Shown: positions 33,393 to 41,977, counted from the stretch's first letter. The stretch is 46,796 bases of DNA from Oscillospiraceae bacterium (GCA_009782475.1 WRIZ01000016.1:1-46796), one strand, 5' to 3'. Numbers and translations: made by a program. The notes: a model not told the origin generated them from the letters alone.

Positions 33393-34550
33393 ATGAAAAG
33401 GAAATTCTCAATTCTGCTAATCGTAACCTTGTTGGTCGCAACCATCGGAATGTCAGTCAATGCGTTACCAAGCGAATCTATTGCATTCAAAGGGGGATTT
33501 GGGACAGAGCAAGAGATATTTAGCGCATGGGGTGAGTTTTCAGAACAGGAGCAAGAAGATTATGCGGGGGTGTATCTTGACGATGATGGAAATGTTGTTT
33601 TGATGTTTGTCCAAAACAGTGAGTCATTGATGCGCTCTGCAGCCAAGAACAATGAAAAAAGGAATACATTGAAAAGTAAGGACGGGAGATTGGAGCAGCC
33701 ATTGGTTATCAAGCCGGCAAAATACAGTTACAATGACTTATTGGCGGTAATGGGTGCAGTATCAAAAGAAATGTCAATGGATGAAAATATAAGGACATTG
33801 TCATTGGATGTCATGAACAATCGGATAGAGGTAGGCATACAAAGAGAAAAGGATGATAAAGCAAAAACAAAGTTAAGAGAAAATCTCTATAGTATAGCCA
33901 ACACTTCTTTGAAGAGTAAATCCATCGATAAGGACATTCTTTCATTTTACGATTTTGGGGAAGAACACGAAATATGGCCAGCAATGGATGTAACCGGAAA
34001 CACAAAAGTATATACATCATTTGGAGGTCAGTTTAGCGTTGGAGTTCAATATTCACGGTGGACAGGCTCTAGCTATCAGCCAGGGTTTATTTCCTGCGGT
34101 CACGGAGTGTATGTCAATGATCGAATCTATGTAGGCAACACGCAAATTGGAACAGTTATAACAAGCGTTGTGGATGGTCTTTGTGATGCGTCATTTATCG
34201 CTTTTGGAAGCGGTCACCAATTTGTGAGTACCGTAAACCAACGTGAAGAGCTGAGTTGGGATGTGCCGGCGGTAAATGCGTCGCTTGTTCAAAGAGGTAG
34301 CGTCACCGGGAATGTTGACGCTACTGTGGTATCTAATAATTTTGAATACCAAGGAAATGGAATTTATTGGAAAAATCTAATTGAAACCAATAAGGCACCG
34401 CAGTTAGGAGACAGCGGCGGCGCATTGATTCGCGGGACATTGGATTTAGGCAGAACATCAAAAGTGATTGGAATCATTCACGCCTCTAATGGAGTTAATA
34501 GAGGATATAGTATAAAAGGCGAGGTTGTAGAGAGAACACTTTTTTACTAA
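33393..34550 (+). CDS. secreted trypsin-like serine protease
   Basis: This 385-residue protein has a signal peptide (KRKFSILLIVTLLVATIG, cleavage near VNA). A long polar propeptide-like region precedes a chymotrypsin-fold domain from about residue 200. The catalytic triad is visible: H237 in ISCGHGV, D265 in LCDASFIAF and S341 in GDSGGAL. The His motif is CGHG instead of AGHC, as in alpha-lytic/streptogrisin-like bacterial enzymes. Codon use is A+T-richer than the flanking genes, suggesting transfer. It has its own promoter and terminator. The substrate is unknown. Confidence 0.87.
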   Translation: MKRKFSILLIVTLLVATIGMSVNALPSESIAFKGGFGTEQEIFSAWGEFSEQEQEDYAGVYLDDDGNVVLMFVQNSESLMRSAAKNNEKRNTLKSKDGRLEQPLVIKPAKYSYNDLLAVMGAVSKEMSMDENIRTLSLDVMNNRIEVGIQREKDDKAKTKLRENLYSIANTSLKSKSIDKDILSFYDFGEEHEIWPAMDVTGNTKVYTSFGGQFSVGVQYSRWTGSSYQPGFISCGHGVYVNDRIYVGNTQIGTVITSVVDGLCDASFIAFGSGHQFVSTVNQREELSWDVPAVNASLVQRGSVTGNVDATVVSNNFEYQGNGIYWKNLIETNKAPQLGDSGGALIRGTLDLGRTSKVIGIIHASNGVNRGYSIKGEVVERTLFY

Positions 34551-34594
34551 TACATAGCCTTAGGCGGTAATAAACGGAGGCAATAGAAACCAAT

Positions 34595-34634
34595 AAAATA
34601 GAGGTAAGACGGATTGCGCCTTGCCTCTATTTTT
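34595..34634 (+). terminator. terminator after the protease gene
   Basis: AAAATAGAGGTAAG pairs with CTTGCCTCTATTTT (14 pairs, one G-U) around an 11-base loop, then a further T. Confidence 0.85.
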
Positions 34635-34640
34635 CGATGG

Positions 34641-34668
34641 TTGATTTTCTGTATGGTTGTGTTATACT
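34641..34668 (+). promoter_or_regulatory. promoter of the MNT nucleotidyltransferase gene
   Basis: TTGATT (34641-34646), 16 bases, TATACT (34663-34668) with an extended TGT before the -10. Confidence 0.65.
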
Positions 34669-34692
34669 GTAAACAGAGAGGCGGTGAGCCGC

Positions 34693-35016
34693 GTGGATGC
34701 AAGGATTCAAAACGACTTAGAGTTGATCAAAGAAAGCGTATTGCAAGCTGTCCCGGCCGAAGCAATTTATCTGTTCGGTTCGTATGCTTATGGTACACCC
34801 AACGAGGAAAGTGACCTTGATGTGTATGTGGTCGTACCGGATGATACAACGGATTTAGGCGAACTGTACGCGGATATTTATGAACTCCTTTGGAAGAAGA
34901 AAACAGTTTCGCTGGATTTGCTGATGGGGCATTCCAGCGTATTCAACCGCCGGAAGAACGGCCCGACACTTGAAAGAGTGATTGCACAGAAAGGGGCTGT
35001 ACTGTATGGAACGTAA
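34693..35016 (+). CDS. MNT-type minimal nucleotidyltransferase
   Basis: This protein of about 107 residues has the nucleotidyltransferase signature LFGSYAYGTPNEESDLDVYV with GS and both Asp ligands. Such proteins are antitoxins that AMPylate a HEPN toxin encoded just downstream. The GTG at 34693 is favoured, with GAGGCGGTGAG upstream; GTG 34684 and TTG 34657 are alternatives. It overlaps by 11 bases a 20-codon ORF where a full HEPN gene would be expected. Confidence 0.85.
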   Translation: MDARIQNDLELIKESVLQAVPAEAIYLFGSYAYGTPNEESDLDVYVVVPDDTTDLGELYADIYELLWKKKTVSLDLLMGHSSVFNRRKNGPTLERVIAQKGAVLYGT

Positions 35017-35068
35017 ATATATAGCCGATTTATTGGCGGCTGTGCGGAAAGAAATAAAGGTGCTTTAA
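35006..35068 (+). pseudogene. 20-codon stub at the HEPN partner position
   Basis: MERKYIADLLAAVRKEIKVL followed by TAA. It starts inside the end of the MNT gene, as HEPN partners do, but stops after 20 codons. A new promoter begins directly after it at 35072. A truncated HEPN gene is the simplest reading; a chance short ORF is possible. Confidence 0.45.
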
Positions 35069-35071
35069 TCC

Positions 35072-35100
35072 TTTACAAAAACAAAGGAAAGCTGTATACT
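35072..35100 (+). promoter_or_regulatory. promoter of the DUF2225 gene
   Basis: TTTACA (35072-35077), 17 bases, TATACT (35095-35100). Confidence 0.75.
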
Positions 35101-35135
35101 GAGTTTAGAATAACGTAGGAAAGTGGGCGGATGGT

Positions 35136-35864
35136 ATGGCAAGTCTTTATCCCGAAGGTCACAAAGGCGGTTACGAGTTACAGTTGAAAGAAGACCCGGC
35201 CTATATGTCGCAGGGGAGTTTCCATTGCCCCGCTTGCGGCGTCACGTTCAAAGCACTCAAAATCCGGGACATCAAATTGATCCCCCTGAAAGTCGGCGAA
35301 CTGCGCACCCAATATAAAGACATAGAACCGCTGTATTATGAGATCACCTCTTGCCCCAACTGCCGCTATTCGGCGCAAACGCCGATGTTTGATAAAGTCT
35401 CCGCCACGCGCAAAAAACTCATCCGCGACGCCCTCGCGCCTTTTATGCCCGAGCTTGCGGCTTACAGCGAAACGCTCACCCCGGATGCGGTGTTTGAACG
35501 GTTTTACTTGGCTCTGCAATGTTACGGTGTGGGGTTCGCCGATAAAGAACTGCTGGAAGCCGGGATTTGGCTCAAATTGAGCAATTTGTATTCCGACGCC
35601 AAAGACGCCGATATGGAAGCGTATGCCGCGGGCGAAGCGCAGAAGTCCTACTTAGCGGCGTTCACCAAGTGCCGCATCCCCCCCAACAAATTCCCGTCCC
35701 TCAACCTGCGGATCGGAATGCTGAGCATCAAGATCGGCGACATCCGCACCGCCCGTGATTTTCTCTACAAAGTCAAAGTAGACGCAAGCAGCACCCGCCT
35801 CCAAAAGGATACGGCGGATGATTATATCAACGATCTCAAAGGGCTGGAAGGGGAGCAGGGATAA
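35136..35864 (+). CDS. DUF2225-family protein
   Basis: This 242-residue soluble protein has two zinc-knuckle-like pairs, CPACGVTF near residue 29 and SCPNCRYSAQTPMF near residue 72, then a helical TPR-like C-terminus (YSDAKDADMEAYAAGEAQKS). This is the DUF2225 layout common in Clostridia, of unknown function. It has its own promoter and ends directly against the convergent fapA gene with no spacer. Confidence 0.85.
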   Translation: MASLYPEGHKGGYELQLKEDPAYMSQGSFHCPACGVTFKALKIRDIKLIPLKVGELRTQYKDIEPLYYEITSCPNCRYSAQTPMFDKVSATRKKLIRDALAPFMPELAAYSETLTPDAVFERFYLALQCYGVGFADKELLEAGIWLKLSNLYSDAKDADMEAYAAGEAQKSYLAAFTKCRIPPNKFPSLNLRIGMLSIKIGDIRTARDFLYKVKVDASSTRLQKDTADDYINDLKGLEGEQG

Positions 35865-37256
35865 CTACTTGGCCGGCCCTGATATGATCCCCAGCTGCTG
35901 ATCCCGGCGGAAGCGGACAAACCGGTCGTTGCCGGGCACCACATATTGCTCGGCACCGATGATGATCCGCGTGCCCTCGGCGATGTTGCCTGTGATGATT
36001 ACAGTGCCGTACCCCATTGAGGCCATGTTTTCCTCAATTTCCTCACGTTCTATTTGCAGCTGCGCCAGCGTGTTTTGCAGCTGTTCGCGCGTAAGTTTTA
36101 TATTTTCGTAATCTTTGATTTTATCGGCAGGCAGGCTGCCGCGTTTTTCGCGTTCGGCAAAAGCGTTATACAGCATTTCAATGCTTATGAGTTTTTTCTC
36201 GGCTTCGGCGATTTCCTTGGGGTTATTGGCCTTGCGCAGTGTCAGTTCAGGGTCGGATCCCGCTTCCAATATCACCGGTTTGGAGTGGCCTTCCGTGCCG
36301 ACGTTGATCACGTTTATGCTGTCCCTGGCCGAGAGGGTGGAGTTGTATATCTTCGATTTCGCGCCCTGCACGGCGATCTTTTCACCGCTGCGCACCGTGC
36401 TTCCGATGATGACGCCAACATAAACGCTGCCTTTTGCACTAATTTTGCCGTTTTGAAAAAACTTGCACCGAACGTCGCCGCCTGAGATGACCTCGCCGCC
36501 GTTCAGGCCGTTGTCAATACTGACATTGCCGCCGGCATCCACTTTTCCGCCGTCCAGCATACCGTTGACAGTGACGCTGCCGGTCGCCTTGATCATGAAT
36601 CCCGCCAAAACATTGCCTTTTACGCGCACATTGCCGAGAAACTCAATGTTTCCGGTGGCAACCCCCACATCTTGCTCCACATTGAAGACATCGGAAACGG
36701 TTACCCGTTTGCTGACCATCCCGGCCTGTCCGTTGATGACCGCTTCAAGATGCAGCCCGTCTTCGGAAATTTTGGTTCCCGATCCGGCCGGAAGGGCGAT
36801 GTCTTTGCCCGACGGAGCCGGGATGGGTTCACCCAATACATTGGTGCCGGGCGTGCCTTCGGTAGCGGGCGTCTTGGTGGCCAAAATATCCCCGGCTTTG
36901 CTGTTGGTCACGATGCCGAGGTCTTTATAATCGACCGAGCCGTCTTCCATTTCGCGCGGTTTGAGCTCTTTTTCGGCGGTGAAATGGAAGGCTAGGGAGG
37001 CGTCTGTGCCTTTGACAGGCAAAACACCCACGGCAACCAGCTCCTGTTTGCCGTAATCGTGGCTGCCTGTGAGAAGGTGAACGGCTTCCGGCCTGATGCC
37101 GAACACGACCCCCGCTTCGGTCAGCGCAGCCGAAACCTCGTCCGGCAAGGGGTTTCTGCCGCCGTTTTGAGGCGCGGAGACGATGGCGTGCGCCGTCCGT
37201 TTATCCGGCGCGATACGCACCGTTATCTTTGCGTTGATCGGGGTCTTCTCGTCCAT
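35865..37256 (-). CDS. FapA-family (DUF342) polymer-forming protein
   Basis: This 463-residue protein has an N-terminal FapA domain with DYKDLGIVTNSKAGDILATK and TPGTNVLGEP. A beta-helix of repeated units follows, such as VDAGGNVSIDNGLNGGEVIS and GDVRCKFFQNGKISAKGSVY. A coiled coil lies near residues 370-410, with a small C-terminal domain. The family is common in Firmicutes and linked to cytoskeletal or envelope functions, poorly defined. A good minus-strand promoter lies inside the end of the MFS gene. Confidence 0.9.
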   Translation of the reverse strand: MDEKTPINAKITVRIAPDKRTAHAIVSAPQNGGRNPLPDEVSAALTEAGVVFGIRPEAVHLLTGSHDYGKQELVAVGVLPVKGTDASLAFHFTAEKELKPREMEDGSVDYKDLGIVTNSKAGDILATKTPATEGTPGTNVLGEPIPAPSGKDIALPAGSGTKISEDGLHLEAVINGQAGMVSKRVTVSDVFNVEQDVGVATGNIEFLGNVRVKGNVLAGFMIKATGSVTVNGMLDGGKVDAGGNVSIDNGLNGGEVISGGDVRCKFFQNGKISAKGSVYVGVIIGSTVRSGEKIAVQGAKSKIYNSTLSARDSINVINVGTEGHSKPVILEAGSDPELTLRKANNPKEIAEAEKKLISIEMLYNAFAEREKRGSLPADKIKDYENIKLTREQLQNTLAQLQIEREEIEENMASMGYGTVIITGNIAEGTRIIIGAEQYVVPGNDRFVRFRRDQQLGIISGPAK

Positions 37257-37286
37257 AAATTCCGCCCCCTATGTACTAATATAGTT

Positions 37287-37314
37287 ATTATACCACACGC
37301 ACCGTTCTTTTCAA
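37287..37314 (-). promoter_or_regulatory. promoter of the fapA-like gene
   Basis: On the minus strand TTGAAA (37309-37314), 16 bases, TATAAT (37287-37292), with TGG making an extended -10. It overlaps the 3' end of the MFS gene. Confidence 0.75.
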
Positions 37315-38460
37315 AGCCTCAATCAGGAAAAACATCAAAAGAACGAAAAACAACAGAAAAAGAGGGAAGAGGTGCAGCCCAAAGCGGTTTGCGATAAAGC
37401 CGAAGAGCGGCGGCATCAACGTCGCGCCGGTATACGCGCTTGCCATTTGGACGCCCACGATGGCCTGTGAGTTTTCCTTTCCAAAATTGTCCGGCGTTGC
37501 GTGGATGATCGACGGATAGATGGGGGCGCAGCCCAAGCCGACGACAATCAGCCCATTTAAGCAGAGCCAGTCGGCCGAAACGGGAAGCAGTATGGCCGTG
37601 AGTCCGGCGACGATCAATCCGATCCCCAGCCTGATCATGGTAAAGTTGCCCAATTTATTGGAGATAAACCCGCTGATAAAACGCCCCGCGGTGATCCCGA
37701 TGAAAAAGAACGAGGCGTATTTCGCCGCCAGCTCCGAACCGATTCCCCTCACCGACACAAGGTAGCTGGCCGACCATAAACCGGTCGTCGATTCCAGCGC
37801 GCAATACCCGAAAAAGGCGATCAGCACATATTTGACCCCTCGGATGCGCAGGATTTGCGGGAGGCTCAGCGCGGCAGGGGGGGCGTCTCCGGGCGTATGG
37901 CCTGTTTGCGGTTTCTTCCACAAGGGCAAGCTGACGAATAAAAGGACAGCCAGCGAAATCTGAATGATGGAAACCGTCCTGTAGCCGTTGTTCCAGTCCA
38001 TCCCGCGCGTGAGGAAGAAACTCATGATATAAGGGCCGGTTGCCGCGCCCACCCCCCAAAAAGCGTGCAGCCAGTTCATGTGCCGGGAGGCAAAGTGCAG
38101 GGCGACGTAATTGTTCAGCGCGGCGTCGATGGCTCCCGCGCTGAACCCATAAGGAATTGCCCAAAAACAAAGCATCCAAAAAGCGGAAGACATGGAAAAC
38201 CCGAACAGAGCCAGCGCTGTTAAAACCGCGCTGACCGCCGTGATCAACCCTGTGCCGAACCGCTTGACCAAACGGTCGGACAACAGGCTCGAAATGATGG
38301 TGCATCCGGCGATGAGCATGAAAACGATCCCGGCGTACGACAACGGGGAACCCATCTGCGTTTGCATGACAGGCCACGCCGAACCGAGAAGCGGCTCGGG
38401 CTGTCCCAGCCCGAGGCTGATGAACGACATATAGATCAGCGCGATCAAAAAAGAGATCAA
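37288..38460 (-). CDS. MFS transporter
   Basis: This 390-residue protein has about 12 hydrophobic segments. The loop 2-3 motif is SDRLVKRFGTGLITAVS, a variant of the MFS signature, and ISNKLGNFTMIRLG is the matching loop in the second half. NNYVALHFASRHMNWLHAFWG resembles FucP/YbjJ-like sugar or drug carriers. The substrate is unknown. It is the third gene of a leftward set with the DUF218-like and nucleotidyltransferase genes, with small gaps. Confidence 0.88.
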   Translation of the reverse strand: MISFLIALIYMSFISLGLGQPEPLLGSAWPVMQTQMGSPLSYAGIVFMLIAGCTIISSLLSDRLVKRFGTGLITAVSAVLTALALFGFSMSSAFWMLCFWAIPYGFSAGAIDAALNNYVALHFASRHMNWLHAFWGVGAATGPYIMSFFLTRGMDWNNGYRTVSIIQISLAVLLFVSLPLWKKPQTGHTPGDAPPAALSLPQILRIRGVKYVLIAFFGYCALESTTGLWSASYLVSVRGIGSELAAKYASFFFIGITAGRFISGFISNKLGNFTMIRLGIGLIVAGLTAILLPVSADWLCLNGLIVVGLGCAPIYPSIIHATPDNFGKENSQAIVGVQMASAYTGATLMPPLFGFIANRFGLHLFPLFLLFFVLLMFFLIEALKRTVRVV

Positions 38461-38473
38461 AACAATTCCCCTT

Positions 38474-38827
38474 CTATCCGAAAATCAGCATATAGCCAAC
38501 GGCGAAGGTTTCCCGCAGCACATTGGCGGGCAGGGCATACCAGCTTGTGGCCGCGCCCGCGCCCTTGACATTCATCTCCAAAGACCATGCCGTTTGGGTT
38601 GCCCGGAAGATATGAAAATCACTGGAGACCAGCACGGCGGAATAACCGTGCGGAAAACGCCCGTTTAGTATTTCCCGGGCAAAGTGGTCGTAAAACAACG
38701 CGTAGCCGATGAGGAACACAGAGAGCAACCCTTGAATCAAAAAACCCGCGTTATAATGGGAGACAATGAGCAGGATCACCATATTCAGCAGCAATAAGCC
38801 GCCCAAAACGAGCAAAACCCGTTTCAT
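38474..38827 (-). CDS. DUF218 (YdcF/SanA-like) protein lacking the middle of the domain
   Basis: About 117 residues: two N-terminal membrane segments (VLLVLGGLLLLNMVILLIVS and a second), then the C-terminal part of a DUF218 domain, GYSAVLVSSDFHIFRATQTA and LPANVLRETFAV. The central DUF218 portion (normally VLG...SGGxG...STxTxEN) is absent, as if about 100 residues had been deleted in frame. The remaining SDFHIFRA is intact. A start at 38845 would overlap the upstream gene; ATG 38827 is used. It may be a decayed gene or a compact variant. Confidence 0.6.
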   Translation of the reverse strand: MKRVLLVLGGLLLLNMVILLIVSHYNAGFLIQGLLSVFLIGYALFYDHFAREILNGRFPHGYSAVLVSSDFHIFRATQTAWSLEMNVKGAGAATSWYALPANVLRETFAVGYMLIFG

Positions 38828-38831
38828 TGGT

Positions 38832-39596
38832 TTAGTTCCACTCATACGGGTTGCTGAAATTGTTCATCACGACATTGTGGTCTTTGGGGTAGTCATACGA
38901 CGTCCAGGCTTCGTAACGCTCCACCAGCGCGAGACATTCTTCATCGGACAGGGTTTTCATGAAGGAATGGCAAAGTTCAAGGATTCCTTCCGGCTTATCC
39001 GGGGCATACCGCACCGATTCCTCCAGCTTGCGCACCGAAGGGAAGAGGGTTTTGTTTTCAATCAGGATCAAACGGTAGAGGTTGTAAACCATCCCTTGGG
39101 CGATGTGATGGCGGAAATAACCTTCGGGACGGCAGCATTTCCAAAAGTATGTATGATACATCTTCAAGGTGCAGTAGAACTTGAATTGCTTTGCCGCGGC
39201 ATCGCCTTCCCGGAAAACAGGGATTTTGGCCGCCAGCCCGAGCAAATCCGGCTCGTCGCAAAAGAGGGGCTGGGCGCACGAAAACATGTTGCGCATCGGC
39301 TCCGAACCGCTTCGGGCAAGCTCTTCCATATCCTCGCGGGACATATAGTGAATGTTGAAATACCCGCCTTCGTAGGTGCATTTGCCGAAATAGACTTCCT
39401 CCAGCCCTTCGCCCGCTTTTCTCTGTTCACAGAAATCCTGTGAAATGACGGCGACGCCGTCGAGGTCGGAATCCGGGCGTTCCGTTCCGGTGGCAACCGA
39501 ACCGACCAGGAATAACGCCTTGATCTCCGGGTTGGCGCGGTAATGCTCCGTCATGTGAAGGATTGATTCCTCATGGTGTTTGGTCAACCTGCCCAC
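38832..39596 (-). CDS. nucleotidyltransferase-domain protein
   Basis: This 254-residue protein has [20 protein letters not shown], the GS-and-two-Asp metal site of the polymerase-beta superfamily. A mostly helical C-terminal region of about 170 residues resembles substrate-binding domains of antibiotic-modifying or orphan NTases. The substrate is unknown. The start is GTG 39596 with AGGAG very close upstream; an internal start is possible. It lies just downstream of the rplA terminator. Confidence 0.75.
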   Translation of the reverse strand: MGRLTKHHEESILHMTEHYRANPEIKALFLVGSVATGTERPDSDLDGVAVISQDFCEQRKAGEGLEEVYFGKCTYEGGYFNIHYMSREDMEELARSGSEPMRNMFSCAQPLFCDEPDLLGLAAKIPVFREGDAAAKQFKFYCTLKMYHTYFWKCCRPEGYFRHHIAQGMVYNLYRLILIENKTLFPSVRKLEESVRYAPDKPEGILELCHSFMKTLSDEECLALVERYEAWTSYDYPKDHNVVMNNFSNPYEWN

Positions 39597-39624
39597 TTCT
39601 CCTATCTCTATACATATGGTAAGA

Positions 39625-39647
39625 ACCCCCGCCCAAAGGACGGGGGT
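39625..39647 (-). terminator. terminator after rplA
   Basis: A stem of about ten pairs (ACCCCCG side against CGGGGGT side, one G-U) with a three-base loop. A short T-rich run (TTCTT) follows on the minus strand. It closes the ribosomal operon. Confidence 0.7.
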
Positions 39648-39652
39648 GGGTG

Positions 39653-40348
39653 TTATTGCATCAACCGCGCCGTGCTGACCTTGATGCCCGGGCCCATGGT
39701 GCTGCTGATGACACAGGAGCGGATATATTGGCCTTTCGCGGCGGCGGGTTTGCTCTTGATGATGGCGCGGAGGAGTGTTTCAAAGTTTTCCAAGAGCTTT
39801 TCCTCGCCGAAACTCTTCTTGCCCAGCGGGCAGTGGATGATGTTGGTCTTGTCGAGGCGGTATTCCACCTTACCCGATTTGATTTCGGCGACGGCTTTGG
39901 CGATGTCGTTGGTGACGGTACCGGCTTTGGGGTTGGGCATCAAGCCTTTGGGACCAAGAACCTTACCTAGCCGCCCGAGCGCGCCCATCATATCGGGCGA
40001 AGCCACGATGACGTCGTAGTCGAAGAAGTTCTCGCTTTGGATTTTTGTGATCATTTCCTCGGCTCCGGCGAAATCGGCTCCGGCTTCCTCTGCGACCTTG
40101 ATGTTGTCGCCTTTGGTGATAACCATGACCCGAAGGGTCTTGCCCGTGCCATTCGGAAGAACGACGGTGCCGCGCACCTGCTGGTCGGCGTGGCGGGAAT
40201 CGACGCCCAGTTTGACATGGACTTCAATGGTTTCGTCAAATTTCGCCTTGGCTGTTTGGAGGGTAAGACCGAACGCTTCGTTCATGTCATAGAGTTTTGC
40301 CCGGTCGATCAGTTTTTGCGATTCAACATAATTCTTTCCCCGAAACAT
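39653..40348 (-). CDS. rplA: 50S ribosomal protein L1
   Basis: This 231-residue L1 has [20 protein letters not shown] and the signature [34 protein letters not shown] closes it. L1 forms the L1 stalk on 23S rRNA and commonly autoregulates the L11-L1 mRNA. It follows rplK by 12 bases. The gene usually next in line, rplJ, is absent; a terminator and a nucleotidyltransferase gene follow. Confidence 0.97.
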   Translation of the reverse strand: MFRGKNYVESQKLIDRAKLYDMNEAFGLTLQTAKAKFDETIEVHVKLGVDSRHADQQVRGTVVLPNGTGKTLRVMVITKGDNIKVAEEAGADFAGAEEMITKIQSENFFDYDVIVASPDMMGALGRLGKVLGPKGLMPNPKAGTVTNDIAKAVAEIKSGKVEYRLDKTNIIHCPLGKKSFGEEKLLENFETLLRAIIKSKPAAAKGQYIRSCVISSTMGPGIKVSTARLMQ

Positions 40349-40360
40349 ATCAAAACCCCC

Positions 40361-40786
40361 CTATTCTTCGACGGTAACGCCCATGCTGCGAGCGGTACCG
40401 GCGACCATTCTCATTGCCGATTCAACCGAAGCGGCGTTGAGGTCGGACATTTTGAGTTCGGCGATCTTGCGGACGTCTTCCTTGCTGATTTTGGCGACCT
40501 TGTCCTTGTTGGGGACGGCCGACGCTTTTTCGAGCTTACAGGCCTTCTTGATCAAAACGGCCGCGGGCGGCGTCTTGGTGATGAAGGAAAAACTGCGGTC
40601 TGCGTAGACGGTGATGACGACCGGGATAATCAACCCTGCGTCATTTTTGGTGCGCTCGTTGAAGTCTTTGGTAAACGCCATGATGTTGACGCCATGCTGA
40701 CCGAGAGCGGGGCCGACCGGCGGAGCCGGGGTTGCCTTTCCGGCCGGGATTTGCAGCTTGATAAGGCCGACAACTTTCTGTGCCAT
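40361..40786 (-). CDS. rplK: 50S ribosomal protein L11
   Basis: This 141-residue L11 has [20 protein letters not shown] and [13 protein letters not shown] at the N-terminus, and [20 protein letters not shown] and [11 protein letters not shown] at the C-terminus. It binds the GTPase-associated centre of 23S rRNA. TAGGAGGA precedes the ATG. The upstream gap to nusG holds a small hairpin (GGAATAC/GTATTCC, 40819-40837) and the nested palindromic element at 40863-40963. Confidence 0.97.
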   Translation of the reverse strand: MAQKVVGLIKLQIPAGKATPAPPVGPALGQHGVNIMAFTKDFNERTKNDAGLIIPVVITVYADRSFSFITKTPPAAVLIKKACKLEKASAVPNKDKVAKISKEDVRKIAELKMSDLNAASVESAMRMVAGTARSMGVTVEE

Positions 40787-40862
40787 GGGGGATTCCTCCT
40801 ATTTATTGTGGTATTTGCGGAATACAGATTGTATTCCTCCCACTTGGGGACGCAGGATACGG

Positions 40863-40963
40863 AACCACCCCGGCCTCTTCGAGGCCACCCCTCCACGGAG
40901 GGGAATATGAGGCGTTTCCATTCCCCTCTATGGAGGGGTGCCGCCATAGGCGGCGGGGTGGTT
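40863..40963. repeat. 101-bp nested palindromic intergenic element
   Basis: Outer arms AACCACCCCG (40863-40872) and CGGGGTGGTT (40954-40963) are perfect. Between them are four small hairpins: GGCCTC/GAGGCC, CCCCTCC/GGAGGGG, CCCCTC/GAGGGG and GCCGCC/GGCGGC. The whole folds as a cruciform-like multi-branched structure in the nusG-rplK gap. It resembles REP/MITE-like palindromic repeats scattered between genes in some Oscillospirales genomes. Confidence 0.85.
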
Positions 40964-40968
40964 AGCGG

Positions 40969-41496
40969 TTAAACAACCAGCGGCTCTACTTGATCCAGCT
41001 CCAATTCAACGGGCGTTTCGCGGCCGAAAAGGCTGATGACGACGCGCACGCGGTTTTTATCGAGTTCGATCTCTTCCACGTTGCCGATGAAGGTGGTGAG
41101 CGGACCGTCGTTGATTTTCACGCTGTCGCCGACGGCGTAGGGAACGATGATCTCATGCGTTTCCACGCCCAAACCGGCTACCTCGGCTTCGGTGAGCGGG
41201 ACAGGCTTGCTGCCCGGCCCGACGAAGCCCGTGACGCCGCGCGTGTTGCGGACGGCGTGCCAGCTTTCGTCGTTCATCACCATTTTGATCAATACATAGC
41301 CGGGGAAGATTTTGCGCTCAACCGTTTTCTTCTTATTGTCGGCGGTGAGTTCGGTCACTTCCTCGGTCGGTACGGAAACCTCTAAAATTTGGTCGTGCAG
41401 TTTGCGGTTCTCCACCGTTTTCTCAATGGTGGCGGCCACCTTTTTTTCGTAGCCGGAATAGGTGTGGACGACATACCATTTGGCGTTATCCGACAT
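40969..41496 (-). CDS. nusG: transcription termination/antitermination protein NusG
   Basis: This 175-residue NusG has an NGN domain (KWYVVHTYSGYEKKVAATIE, IFPGYVLIKMVMND, WHAVRNTRGVTGFVG) and a C-terminal KOW domain (VGDSVKINDGPLTTFIGNVE). It binds RNA polymerase and couples transcription to Rho or ribosomes. It follows secE by three bases in the standard order. Confidence 0.97.
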   Translation of the reverse strand: MSDNAKWYVVHTYSGYEKKVAATIEKTVENRKLHDQILEVSVPTEEVTELTADNKKKTVERKIFPGYVLIKMVMNDESWHAVRNTRGVTGFVGPGSKPVPLTEAEVAGLGVETHEIIVPYAVGDSVKINDGPLTTFIGNVEEIELDKNRVRVVISLFGRETPVELELDQVEPLVV

Positions 41497-41499
41497 GCC

Positions 41500-41742
41500 C
41501 TAACCCCCGACAATGCCGGTAACATACGGAAAGAAGATGTGGATAACCGCGGCAAACGCCGCGTCCAAACCCGCAATCACGATACCGACGGCAACCACCA
41601 TGGACAGGACGATGGCTGTGTTGTTGATGAGCTGTTTGCGCGTGGGCCAAACAACTTTTTTAAGCTCGCTCTTCGTTTCCCGGAACCAGCGGGCGAGCCG
41701 CTTTCCGATGCGCACGAGAAAAAACGGTTTCTGTTCGTTCAT
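41500..41742 (-). CDS. secE: preprotein translocase subunit SecE
   Basis: This 80-residue single-span SecE has the conserved RETKSELKKVVWPTRKQLIN amphipathic helix and the C-terminal membrane segment (TAIVLSMVVAVGIVIAGLDA). It stabilises SecY. It starts immediately after the rpmG stop and is three bases from nusG. Confidence 0.95.
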   Translation of the reverse strand: MNEQKPFFLVRIGKRLARWFRETKSELKKVVWPTRKQLINNTAIVLSMVVAVGIVIAGLDAAFAAVIHIFFPYVTGIVGG

Positions 41743-41892
41743 TTATTTCGTCTCCTTATGAACAGTATGTTTACGGCAGAAACGGCAATACTTGTTCATT
41801 TCCAGACGGTCAGGATCGTTTTTCTTATTCTTCTTGGTGTTGTAATTCCTTTGCTTACAATCCCCGCAGGACAGAGTGATTCGCACGCGCAT
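41743..41892 (-). CDS. rpmG: 50S ribosomal protein L33, zinc-binding form
   Basis: This 49-residue L33 has [16 protein letters not shown] and [13 protein letters not shown], giving the four-Cys zinc site. The ATG at 41892 follows GAGGTG. The longer frame to 41961 runs through the promoter and is rejected. It heads the rpmG-secE-nusG-rplK-rplA operon. Confidence 0.95.
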   Translation of the reverse strand: MRVRITLSCGDCKQRNYNTKKNKKNDPDRLEMNKYCRFCRKHTVHKETK

Positions 41893-41948
41893 GGATTCGC
41901 ACCTCAATTTCTTTGCACAAAAATAAAAAACCTTTGTAGGCAAAGGGT

Positions 41949-41977
41949 AGTCTATCATCACTTCAGCCTCTTGTCAA
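41949..41977 (-). promoter_or_regulatory. promoter of rpmG-secE-nusG-rplKA
   Basis: On the minus strand TTGACA (41972-41977), 17 bases, TAGACT (41949-41954). Confidence 0.8.

Noticed and set aside
41919-41946. CCTTTG/CAAAGG hairpin with T run as an rpmG attenuator
   Set aside because: The predicted start site near 41942 would remove part of the 5' arm, so the hairpin probably does not form in the transcript.
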